Shown here piece after piece: positions 35,201-42,203 of a stretch of 64,000 bases of DNA; within the stretch, counting starts at the first letter, position 1, and the number at the start of each line of letters is the position of its first letter. The position numbers and the translations under genes are program-made. Source of the DNA: CBDFGE01 sp965247055 (GTDB lineage Bacteria > Chloroflexota > Dehalococcoidia > Lucifugimonadales > JAGWBF01); NCBI GenBank assembly GCA_965247055.1, contig CBDFGE010000006.1:62001-126000 (forward strand), written 5' to 3'. The notes under the pieces were generated by a model, which was given only the letters and a program-made list of their open reading frames with translations, was not told where the DNA came from and did not search any database.

Positions 35201-35229
35201 TTGACCCTGCTCCAGGGGTGAGCTATAAT
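35201..35229 (+). promoter_or_regulatory. Promoter of rsfS
   Basis: TTGACC (35201-35206), a 17-base spacer and the consensus TATAAT (35224-35229). Transcription would begin near 35236, which excludes the in-frame GTG at 35218 as the start of rsfS. Confidence 0.7.
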
Positions 35230-35259
35230 CGCCAAAAGGCTGACCGAACGGAGGACGCC

Positions 35260-35604
35260 CTGGACCCTGGTGAAGTCGCACGCATGGCGGTGGAGGTAGC
35301 TTCCGAGAAGCAGGCCGAGGACATCGTCATGCTGGACATCCGCGAGCTGGCTGGCTTCGCCGACTATTTCGTCATAATGAGCGCCGAGAGCCGGCGCCAG
35401 CTTCAGGCGATTCAGGAGGACATCGTAAAGGTCCTGAAGGGCTCGGGTGTCCCTCGCCACCATAGTGAGGGCACGGCGGATTCGGGCTGGATCCTCCTGG
35501 ACTACTCCGATGTCATAATCCACCTCTTCGGGACCGAGGAGCGAGAGTACTACGGCCTGGACCGCCTCTGGTCCGCGGCCCCCCAGGTGGTTAGGGTTCT
35601 GTGA
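35260..35604 (+). CDS. rsfS: Ribosomal silencing factor RsfS
   Basis: RsfS binds L14 on the large subunit and blocks subunit joining when nutrients are short. About 114 residues: KQAEDIVMLDIRELAGFADY, FVIMSAESRRQLQAIQEDI, and DSGWILLDYSDVIIHLF followed by REYYGLDRLW are the family core. The start is unusual. The only in-frame codon with a ribosome site is a CTG at 35260 (GGAGG, five bases upstream), which gives the normal N-terminus xDPGEVARMAVEVA; the first ATG (35284) would cut that helix. The stop overlaps the convergent ndk gene by 14 bases. Confidence 0.9.
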   Translation: MDPGEVARMAVEVASEKQAEDIVMLDIRELAGFADYFVIMSAESRRQLQAIQEDIVKVLKGSGVPRHHSEGTADSGWILLDYSDVIIHLFGTEEREYYGLDRLWSAAPQVVRVL

Positions 35605-36043
35605 TCCAGGGCTCCAGGTCCCTGGGAAAGTCCATGATCTCCCCCGGAGAGAAGAAGAGGGCTATCTCCCTTTCCGCCGCTTCCAGGGAGTCGGAACCGT
35701 GGACCAGATTACGCCCGATGTTGATGGCCATGTCCCCCCGTATGGTCCCTGGTGCGGCCTCCAGGGGGTCGGTGGCGCCCATGGTCCTGCGCGTAATCTC
35801 CACCGCCCTCTCCCCTTCCAGGACAATGGCGACCAGGGGACTGGAGGTTATGAACCCCACCAGGCCCTCAAAAAATGGCCTGCCAACGTGGGCCTCGTAG
35901 TGGCGGCCGGCCATCTGGGTGTCCATGCGGATCATCTTCATGGCCACGATCTTCAAGCCGCGGGCCTCCAGCCGGTCGGTCACCGCTCCCACGAGTCCCC
36001 GCTGTACCGCATCGGGTTTCAAGAGTACCAGTGTGCGCTCCAT
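35591..36043 (-). CDS. ndk: Nucleoside diphosphate kinase
   Basis: 150 residues, normal size. Transfers gamma-phosphate among nucleoside triphosphates through phosphohistidine H115 in NLVHGSDSLEAAEREI. Also present are ERTLVLLKPDAVQRGLVG, the Kpn-loop region and GTIRGDMAINIGRN. It is the last gene of the thiL-tsaE-tsaB-ndk series, 73 bases after tsaB, and converges on rsfS with a 14-base coding overlap. Confidence 0.97.
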   Translation of the reverse strand: MERTLVLLKPDAVQRGLVGAVTDRLEARGLKIVAMKMIRMDTQMAGRHYEAHVGRPFFEGLVGFITSSPLVAIVLEGERAVEITRRTMGATDPLEAAPGTIRGDMAINIGRNLVHGSDSLEAAEREIALFFSPGEIMDFPRDLEPWITEP

Positions 36044-36116
36044 CTTCCTCCCTTGTTAGTCCGGTATCGTAGGGCAAGGGACGAGCCTCCACGGACGGCC
36101 TTCAGGCGCGCCTTCC

Positions 36117-36824
36117 CTATCGCCTGACTGCCCTCGGCGCTTTGGGGGCCCCTATGCTGGGCCCCAGCAGGTACAATGGCTGAAGGGCCGCCATGTCCCC
36201 GGTTGCTCCGCCCTTCAGAAGCTCCATCCCCAGGAAACCCAGGGCCCACAGGCGGGCGGCCGGTGTGTGGAAGCCCAACACCAGACCGTTCCTACCGAGG
36301 GCCTCCTTGAGATACTCGCCAAGTCTCGGGGCGCCCTCTCCGCAGAACAGGGTGGGGCAGGTAACGGACCCCGCCAGCTCCTCGGGAGTGCAGGCGCGCA
36401 TCTCGCCCAGCGTCCCCCAGCCGCCCTCCGACTGCTGAAAGAGGGCGGTAGCCACCTGGCCCCTGCCCGAGTCCAGGATGGGACAGATGGGCAGGCCCGT
36501 ACCCGCGTAAGGGTATGCCTCTATCTCCAGGGTTCCCACGCCCACGACCCGGAGGTTTAGCGGGAGCGCCAACCCTTTGGCGGCACTGATTCCGACCCTC
36601 AACGCGCTGAACCCCCCCGGGCCCAGGGCCACGGCGATGCCCTCCAGCTCCTGGGGCCGTGCCTCAGGCCTGCCCAGGACGTACTCTATGGCCGGCATCA
36701 GCTCGGACGTGTGGTTGCGGGACGAGTACCAACACACGCTGGCCAGGGCCGTGTCGCCCTTCCAAAGGGCGACGCCCCCGTACCGCGTCGATGTATCGAT
36801 GGCCAGAATCGTATCTATTCCCAT
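36117..36824 (-). CDS. tsaB: tRNA t6A synthesis protein TsaB
   Basis: 235 residues of the ASKHA fold. It works with TsaD, TsaE and TsaC to make N6-threonylcarbamoyladenosine at tRNA position 37. ILAIDTSTRYGGVAL, the RNHTSELMPAIEYVL helix and the signature VALGPGGFSALRVGISAAKG are present. The ATG is 19 bases after tsaE, an arrangement that recurs in many bacteria. tsaD itself is not in the window. Confidence 0.94.
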   Translation of the reverse strand: MGIDTILAIDTSTRYGGVALWKGDTALASVCWYSSRNHTSELMPAIEYVLGRPEARPQELEGIAVALGPGGFSALRVGISAAKGLALPLNLRVVGVGTLEIEAYPYAGTGLPICPILDSGRGQVATALFQQSEGGWGTLGEMRACTPEELAGSVTCPTLFCGEGAPRLGEYLKEALGRNGLVLGFHTPAARLWALGFLGMELLKGGATGDMAALQPLYLLGPSIGAPKAPRAVRR

Positions 36825-36843
36825 CTCGCTCCGAACCTCGGGC

Positions 36844-37323
36844 TCACGCTTCCGCGGCCTTCGCCAGCTCGTCCAGCGTGCTGCGGTGCAGCCCTGGCTC
36901 GGTCTCTACCGTAATGAACCGCTCCGTGTCGCTGGCCCCGTACTCCAAGGCTATCCAGAGGCTCCGCGGGGGAAAGAGCTCGGGAGTCCTGTCGGCCCAC
37001 TCCACCACACAGACGTCCTCCCCATACAGGTACTCCTCCAAGCCCAGGTCCCAGGCCTCCTGGGAATCCTCGACCCTGAACAGGTCTATATGGTGAAGGA
37101 CGAGCCGGCCCCTGTACCGGCTGACCATGACGAAGGTGGGACTTCTGACGTACCCCTCGACTCCCAGTCCCCAGGCGATGCCCTGGGTAAGGCAGGTCTT
37201 TCCGGCCCCCAGTGTCCCGGTGAGCAGGAACACATCCCCCGCTACGGCCCCCTGTCCGAGGAGGCGGCCCATCTCCTGGGTAACCTCGGGGCCGTGGCTC
37301 AGCAGACGCAGCGGCGAGGACAT
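36844..37323 (-). CDS. tsaE: tRNA t6A synthesis ATPase TsaE
   Basis: 159 residues. P-loop ATPase that drives turnover of the TsaBD complex: Walker A GTLGAGKT (36-43), then SPTFVMVSRYRGR and HHIDLFRVEDSQEAWDLGLE, and WADRTPELFPP before the C-terminal beta region. Its ATG directly abuts the thiL stop codon, so translation is coupled. Confidence 0.95.
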   Translation of the reverse strand: MSSPLRLLSHGPEVTQEMGRLLGQGAVAGDVFLLTGTLGAGKTCLTQGIAWGLGVEGYVRSPTFVMVSRYRGRLVLHHIDLFRVEDSQEAWDLGLEEYLYGEDVCVVEWADRTPELFPPRSLWIALEYGASDTERFITVETEPGLHRSTLDELAKAAEA

Positions 37324-38334
37324 CTACCTGAAGTGGTCCCAGCCGGACTGGCGGGAAACCACCCTTTCCCCACTGCTCGGGCCCGCCAGCGTGACCCTTC
37401 CTGACTCCCCTGCGGTGATCTCTCCCAGGACGGCTGCAGATGGCGGGAGCATGGGCACCACCCGCTCCATCAGCTCCTCGGGGGCGGTGAACAGGAGCTG
37501 GTAGTCCTCTCCACCGCCAAGAGCCATGTCTAGATAGGTCTCTGGGAAGACCTCTTTGAGTATCGGGCTGATGGGGATGTGATCGACGTTGACCCTTGCG
37601 GCCACCCCGCTGGCGTAACACAGCTTGGACAGGTCGTCCAGCAGACCATCGCTCACGTCCATGGCGGCGCGGATGCCCTGGCGGGACAGGAGCTGGCCCT
37701 GGGCTACGCATGGCTCGGGCCTCCTGTGGGCCGCCTTCAGGTATTCGGCAGCCTCCCCGCGTACCGGCAGGTCCTTCATCATGACCTCGAGCCCTCCAGC
37801 CGATGAGCCCACGTACCCTGTAACGGCTACCAGGTCGCCTGGCCTGGCCGCCGCACGGAGCATGAGGTCCCCCTCACACACACCAGTCAGCCCCACTGTA
37901 ACGAACACCACAGGAGAGCGGACCATGTCTCCCCCGACGATAGCCACCCCGTGCCTGCCGCCCAGGTCCAGCATGCCCCTATACAGGGATTTCAGGTCTT
38001 CCACCTCCGTCTCCCGGGGAAGCCCTAACGTTACCAGTGCATAGAGGGGTAACCCGCCCATGGCGGCGATGTCGCTGACGTTGGCCGCCATTATCTTCCA
38101 ACCCAGGTCATACCACGGGGTGGAGTCCCGGGTAAAATGCACCCCCTCCACGGCTGAGTCGGTGGTGTAGAGTTCAACCCCTCGCCCGCACTGCCACGCC
38201 GCGGCGTCGTCGCCAACATCCACCAGCAACTTGATGCCGAAGGGGCCGGCGTTGTCGGGTCCCGATCTCCCCTCCGCGGCCATATCCGCCAGAAGCTCGA
38301 TGACTCCGAATTCGCCCAGGTCCTTCACTTTCAT
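37324..38334 (-). CDS. thiL: Thiamine-monophosphate kinase
   Basis: 336 residues. Phosphorylates thiamine monophosphate to the diphosphate cofactor. Seen are GEFGVIELLADMA, the DDAAAW and YTTDSAVEGVHF metal/ATP region, MAANVSDIAAMGG, VGGDMVRSPVVFVTVGLTG and MDVSDGLLDDLSKLC. It is first in an operon with tsaE, tsaB and ndk. The start ATG lies eight bases after a near-perfect promoter -10 with no ribosome site, implying a leaderless mRNA. Confidence 0.95.
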   Translation of the reverse strand: MKVKDLGEFGVIELLADMAAEGRSGPDNAGPFGIKLLVDVGDDAAAWQCGRGVELYTTDSAVEGVHFTRDSTPWYDLGWKIMAANVSDIAAMGGLPLYALVTLGLPRETEVEDLKSLYRGMLDLGGRHGVAIVGGDMVRSPVVFVTVGLTGVCEGDLMLRAAARPGDLVAVTGYVGSSAGGLEVMMKDLPVRGEAAEYLKAAHRRPEPCVAQGQLLSRQGIRAAMDVSDGLLDDLSKLCYASGVAARVNVDHIPISPILKEVFPETYLDMALGGGEDYQLLFTAPEELMERVVPMLPPSAAVLGEITAGESGRVTLAGPSSGERVVSRQSGWDHFR

Positions 38335-38342
38335 CGCGACGA

Positions 38343-38371
38343 ATTATATCCCTTTCCGTGATGGCGCTCAA
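38343..38371 (-). promoter_or_regulatory. Leaderless-type promoter of thiL-tsaE-tsaB-ndk
   Basis: Minus-strand TTGAGC (38366-38371), 17-base spacer, TATAAT (38343-38348). Eight bases separate the -10 from the thiL ATG, so transcription should begin at or within a base or two of the start codon. Confidence 0.65.
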
Positions 38372-38484
38372 GGCGTGGAGGCCGGCCACGCGCGACGCAG
38401 CCCTCAGTCCGCAACCTGGGTTGGGGAATGGGCCGATAGCGTCGGATTTCGTCCCGAAATGCGCTGTTACGGGAGCGTATTCCA

Positions 38485-38513
38485 TTGACGCCATTCGTGG
38501 CCCTTAATAGAAT
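38485..38513 (+). promoter_or_regulatory. Promoter of the cyclic-nucleotide-binding protein gene
   Basis: TTGACG (38485-38490), 17-base spacer, TAGAAT (38508-38513); leader about 30 bases before the TTG at 38552. Confidence 0.6.
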
Positions 38514-38551
38514 GGGCCTATGAGGCCAGCGTTCCGTATGGGGGCGGCGGG

Positions 38552-39046
38552 TTGACGACGCCGCCGGGGGAGCCGCAGAGAGCCGGGAGGGGTGCAACTG
38601 CAGAGGCCGTCTTGGAGCTTCTGCAGAAGGTCCCCGTGTTCCAGTTTCTGGGGGTCCAGGAGCTCGGGTTGGTGGCGTCCCGCCTGGGCCTTACCACCTA
38701 CGAGGCTGGGAAGGTAATATTCGAGAAGGACAGCTCGGGGACCGCCCTCCAGATAATTGCCGCCGGCTCGGTGAAGATATATATCCCCTCCGAGAGCGGA
38801 GAGGAGGCGCCGCTGGCGGTCCTCAAGACGGGGGACTACTTTGGGGAGCTGGCCCTCCTTGACGGGGGCTCCAGAACGGCCAGTGCCATGGCCCTGAACA
38901 GGACCGCCATCTTGACCCTGGAGCGCGACGATTTTCTGACGTTTATCACCACCTATCCTGCCGGGGCTGCGGCCGTGTTCCGCGCCCTGGCCGCCTTGAT
39001 TCGCCGCCAGAACTCCCAGCTATTCGGCGAGTTCTTCCAGGGCTAG
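38552..39046 (+). CDS. Cyclic-nucleotide-binding-domain protein without DNA-binding domain
   Basis: 164 residues forming one CNB domain: helix LELLQKVPVFQFLGVQELGL, beta roll with YEAGKVIFEKDSSGTALQII, the phosphate-binding cassette FGELALLDGGSRTASAMA with its Glu and Arg, and a C-terminal helix ending RRQNSQLFGE. The Crp/Fnr helix-turn-helix that would normally follow is absent and no frame downstream supplies it, so this is a stand-alone sensor rather than a transcription factor. The start is a TTG with a purine-rich upstream; uncertain by a few codons. Confidence 0.87.
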   Translation: MTTPPGEPQRAGRGATAEAVLELLQKVPVFQFLGVQELGLVASRLGLTTYEAGKVIFEKDSSGTALQIIAAGSVKIYIPSESGEEAPLAVLKTGDYFGELALLDGGSRTASAMALNRTAILTLERDDFLTFITTYPAGAAAVFRALAALIRRQNSQLFGEFFQG

Positions 39047-39125
39047 CCCCAGCATCCGATACATCCCCCTCGCCTGGCCACGCTCTTGTTACTGGCCCTT
39101 CCCCAGGACCCAGGGTATCTCGTCC

Positions 39126-39836
39126 CTATGGCGAACCCAGGCGCTGCCTCGCCAGGGACAGTCCCCACACCGACCGGGCTCCCCCTTCGAGCAGGGCTGC
39201 CGCGCAGGCGGACATGGTGCTGCCGGTGGTGACCACGTCGTCCACCAGAATGAACCTCCCGCCCCGGACCTCGCCCGCGCAGGCGAACCTACCCGCCACG
39301 TTCCGAGCCCTGTCCTCCCTGGTCGGAAGGGAGACCTGGGGCGGCGAGTCCCGGGTGCGCACGAGTACACTCTCGAGGACCGGCAGGTCCGTGAGCAGGC
39401 CCACCACCTTCGCCAGCAGCGCCGACTGGTTGTAGCCTCGCTGCCTCAGGCGCCTTTTATGAAGGGGCACCGGCACCAGGAAGTCTCCCGGCACAGGGGA
39501 TGATTCCAGCCACCGGGCCAGCAGCAGGCCCAGCTCTGGAGCCGCCGCCCGGAGGTTGGAGTACTTCAAGGCGTGGATGCCTTCCCTGATGGCCCCCTCC
39601 ATGAGGTATGGACTTCTTATGCCGTATATCGGGGGACGGTCCACGGCACACTCGGCGCACAGACTGCCCGAAGGGTCCGGCTGGGCGCATACCCGGCAGA
39701 AGGGAGGCTCCACCGCGGACAACGAAGACCGGCAGGGCTCGCAGAGGAAGCTCTCGTACTTGCTACATCCGAAGCAGCGGGGCGGGAAGAGCAGGTCCAG
39801 GGCGGTCCGGCCGAGTTTACCAAGGAGCGTGTTCAT
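39126..39836 (-). CDS. comF: ComF-family phosphoribosyltransferase-like competence protein
   Basis: 236 residues. An N-terminal zinc-finger-like region with four CxxC-type pairs (PPRCFGCSKYESFLCEPC, FCRVCAQ, LCAECA) is followed by a PRTase fold: VPVPLHKRRLRQRGYNQSAL and the PRPP-site FILVDDVVTTGSTMSAC. ComF is needed for DNA uptake in naturally competent bacteria, which agrees with the intact comEC 14 kb upstream. The ATG at 39836 is preceded by AAAGGA. Confidence 0.93.
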   Translation of the reverse strand: MNTLLGKLGRTALDLLFPPRCFGCSKYESFLCEPCRSSLSAVEPPFCRVCAQPDPSGSLCAECAVDRPPIYGIRSPYLMEGAIREGIHALKYSNLRAAAPELGLLLARWLESSPVPGDFLVPVPLHKRRLRQRGYNQSALLAKVVGLLTDLPVLESVLVRTRDSPPQVSLPTREDRARNVAGRFACAGEVRGGRFILVDDVVTTGSTMSACAAALLEGGARSVWGLSLARQRLGSP

Positions 39837-39926
39837 GGCCGGCGTCCTTTCCCCCCCGGCGAGTGGCGGCCCGGATGGAGGGGCCGCCCACGTCAGGTTA
39901 GCCCGGGAGGGGGCCGTATTACGCGA

Positions 39927-40736
39927 CTAGCTCAAGAAGGGGAGTACCGCCGACGTGAAGGCTTCCGGGCCCTCGACCTGGGGGATGTGTCCCAGTCCCG
40001 GCAGCACCACCTTGCGGGCGTTGGAGATGTTGCTGCACAGGAGGTCCTCTCCGTCTCGCAGGCGGTCGTGCTCCCCGTACAGGACCAGGGTGGCGGTGGC
40101 TTTGATGCGCGGGAGCCTGGACATGACGTCGTACCAGGCGAGGGACTCGGAGGTCTTGCGCACCCAGACCCCCGCCCGGGCGCGCAGCTCGTTGGTCTTC
40201 TCCACCCATTCGGGCCTGGGATTGGCGAAGGTCCCCGCTGCCCTCAGCTCGTCCAGAGTGCGGGGTCTGGATGCTCCCTTAGCGTCGTAGCCGGCTCCGG
40301 CTTCCTTGATCCGCTGTGGGGCAGCCCGAGGGTCCCACAACGGGGCGCCCACCAGCACGAGCCGGTCGACTCTTCCGGGGAAGGAGGCGGCCAGCTCTAT
40401 CGCAAGGGCCGCCCCAACCGAGTTGCCGATGACGTGGGTCCTGTGAATGTTCAGCACCTGCATGGCGTGGTCCATGGCCCGGGCGAAATCGGGAATGGCG
40501 AAGTCGCCACTGGGCGCCTCAGAATCCCCGTGGCCCGGCATATCGAACGCGTAGCACGTGAAGTGCTGGGCCAGGGAGTCGATCACGCGGTGCCAGGCCC
40601 ATACGGAGGTGCCCATCGGGTGGAGGAGCACCACGTTGATCCCGGAGCCGCGCTTTACAAAGTGGATGCGGCCCTCGGGGACCGGCACCATCTCGTCCAG
40701 GTCCTCGGGAACGAACAGGTCACGGCGAACGAGCAT
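39927..40736 (-). CDS. Alpha/beta hydrolase
   Basis: 269 residues. The oxyanion region VVLLHPMGTS, nucleophile elbow VIGNSVGAALA (Ser), acid GEHDRLRDGEDL (Asp) and histidine LPGLGHIPQVE form a complete catalytic triad. Closest in style to 2-hydroxymuconic-semialdehyde hydrolase/haloperoxidase-like esterases; substrate unknown. The ATG at 40736 follows AAGGAGAG; an upstream in-frame start lacks support. Confidence 0.88.
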   Translation of the reverse strand: MLVRRDLFVPEDLDEMVPVPEGRIHFVKRGSGINVVLLHPMGTSVWAWHRVIDSLAQHFTCYAFDMPGHGDSEAPSGDFAIPDFARAMDHAMQVLNIHRTHVIGNSVGAALAIELAASFPGRVDRLVLVGAPLWDPRAAPQRIKEAGAGYDAKGASRPRTLDELRAAGTFANPRPEWVEKTNELRARAGVWVRKTSESLAWYDVMSRLPRIKATATLVLYGEHDRLRDGEDLLCSNISNARKVVLPGLGHIPQVEGPEAFTSAVLPFLS

Positions 40737-40797
40737 GACTCTCCTTTGGCGGGACGTGGCGTGAGCCAGCCCGGCGGGCCTCCGCCTCTTGCCTGCC

Positions 40798-40826
40798 ATA
40801 TTACTGGGGCCAGCCCGTCCCGTCAA
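40798..40826 (-). promoter_or_regulatory. Promoter of the alpha/beta hydrolase gene
   Basis: Minus-strand TTGACG (40821-40826), 17-base spacer, TAATAT (40798-40803). It is back-to-back with the plus-strand promoter at 40840, the two -35 elements being 13 bases apart. Confidence 0.55.
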
Positions 40827-40839
40827 CATGAGACCGGCC

Positions 40840-40867
40840 TTGACATCTTATTTAGCGGGTCTATAAT
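40840..40867 (+). promoter_or_regulatory. Strong promoter of the gene at 40951
   Basis: Perfect TTGACA (40840-40845) and perfect TATAAT (40862-40867) with a 16-base spacer, the best consensus match in the window; leader about 77 bases. Confidence 0.75.
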
Positions 40868-40950
40868 CAGGCCAGATTATCGGCCCCCGGGTGACGGGTA
40901 AGATTCACGACCACACAGCCGGCCTATCTGAGCAGAGAGAGGTGATTGGG

Positions 40951-41403
40951 ATGCCCGACACAGTGTTCACCTCATGGGTCCACGGCACCAGCATGCAGGT
41001 GGAATACCCGAACCGGCTGGGTTCGGTCCGCCACGTGGGCCCGTTCACCCGGATCGAGGGCTCCCGAGGCCAGAACACCTGGCTGCATCTTCCCGTGCCC
41101 AGGCCGGTGGTCGCCGGCGACGGCGCGCTGCGGGTCGGGGCGGTGCTGCTTAACTTCAACACAATGACAGACAACGCCTGGGTACACGAGGTCGTCCTTT
41201 ACGACGGCGCGTCAGCCATCGCCGAATTCCGCAACCTCCGCCTGACTGGCCAGCACCCTTCGGAGAGATTCGAGGTCCCTGAACGTCCGGAAGTGCAGTG
41301 GGCCCTGAACGTGACGATAGGTGTGCAGTTTAGCCCCGATCCCCCGTCTCTTCAGTCCATGTGGATGCAGTTCGTCGCCACCGGATGTGAGTTCATCCGG
41401 TAG
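40951..41403 (+). CDS. DUF6623-like protein of unknown function
   Basis: 150 residues, no signal peptide. The opening FTSWVHGTSMQVEYPNRLGS and the later NTWLHLPVPRPVV and NAWVHEVVLYDGASAIAEF suggest a beta-rich, possibly carbohydrate- or ligand-binding fold; the DUF6623 label is from memory. The ATG at 40951 has AGAGAGGTGA upstream. Its promoter is the strongest seen here, so it is probably abundant. Followed by 273 bases without a clear gene. Confidence 0.72.
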   Translation: MPDTVFTSWVHGTSMQVEYPNRLGSVRHVGPFTRIEGSRGQNTWLHLPVPRPVVAGDGALRVGAVLLNFNTMTDNAWVHEVVLYDGASAIAEFRNLRLTGQHPSERFEVPERPEVQWALNVTIGVQFSPDPPSLQSMWMQFVATGCEFIR

Positions 41404-41676
41404 GCGGCTCCTGGAAGCACGGGGCCCCGGCGACCGCTCCCTCATTATTCCAGCGTGTTTATCTGTAAGTTTGATCTTGTCTATCACACAATATCTCTTG
41501 ACAGCATGAAGTCGGCGTATGAGAATTGATAAGGAATGTTACGCGTTGGAGTCGGGTACCCTTTCTTGTCCTCGGGAGGATGAAGCCGCCCGAGGATTAT
41601 TTACGAGAACCATCCGCGAGCGGGGGACGTTATCCGTCGCCTGCGGGGAAAATACAGCTAGGGGAGTCGGGCGTAT
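41404..41676. other. 273-base AT-richer intergenic stretch
   Basis: Lower GC than its surroundings. It contains a possible promoter (TTGACA at 41498-41503, GAGAAT at 41521-41526, 17-base spacer) pointing right, and an unconvincing 72-codon frame from 41519 without recognisable sequence. The composition change fits a mobile-element border next to the IS630-like gene. No terminal repeats were found by eye. Confidence 0.35.
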
Positions 41677-42192
41677 ATGGGTAGATACCAGAGTAAGCCG
41701 CTGCGGGGTCTGGTCCAGGTTGAGAAGGCCGAGCTAGCTAGGATCGCTGCGTCAGACGTGGAGCGGGTAGAGAGAATACGGAGGGCGCGGGCGCTTCTGG
41801 CGGTGGCTGGCGGCGGGTCCTACACCGAGGCCGCCCACGCGGCTCGCATGCGTAGCAGCAGTGGCGTGGCGGCGCTCGTGCAGCGCTTTAACGAGCGTGG
41901 CATGTCAGCCCTGGATACACTGCCCGGCGCCGGCAGGCACCCGGTGTACAGTGCCGCCGAGAGAGACCTTGTCCTGTCTGAACTGAGGCGAGAAATGAAG
42001 AGGACGCCTTTCTGGTCCCTCTCGACGCTGCATCGGGCGCTGAGGCATGCCTCCAACGCCGTTCCCAGGGTTAGTGCCAAGACCATCGGCCAGCTGCTGC
42101 GGGATGCGGGCTACACCTGGGATGCCGCACGTCACGTGTGGGTCCAGGCGGGTGCCGGCCCTGGACGTCCAGGGAGAACTAGCGCGGCATAG
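41677..42192 (+). CDS. IS630-type transposase N-terminal HTH domain, stand-alone or truncated
   Basis: 171 residues: a helix-turn-helix of the IS630/Tc1 kind (YTEAAHAARMRSSSGVAALV, then QRFNERGMSALDTLPGAGR) followed by a second winged-helix unit ending KTIGQLLRDAGYTWDAARH. This is where IS630 transposases continue to a DDE nuclease domain, but the frame stops after a Gly/Pro-rich tail and the MFS gene begins 11 bases later. No DDE domain is present, so it is a transposase fragment or a domesticated DNA-binding protein. Confidence 0.7.
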   Translation: MGRYQSKPLRGLVQVEKAELARIAASDVERVERIRRARALLAVAGGGSYTEAAHAARMRSSSGVAALVQRFNERGMSALDTLPGAGRHPVYSAAERDLVLSELRREMKRTPFWSLSTLHRALRHASNAVPRVSAKTIGQLLRDAGYTWDAARHVWVQAGAGPGRPGRTSAA

Positions 42193-42203
42193 GGACCTCT
42201 CCA

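Noticed and set aside
35091..35204. 37-codon GTG frame before rsfS
   Set aside because: Reads sensibly for a helix but has only a weak ribosome-like site and no identifiable family; could be a remnant, not supportable.
39573..40901. 442-codon plus-strand frame across comF and the alpha/beta hydrolase
   Set aside because: Spans two well-supported minus-strand genes and shows no domain.
41519..41737. 72-codon frame before the IS630-like gene
   Set aside because: No family resemblance, no ribosome site, and it overlaps a better-supported gene.
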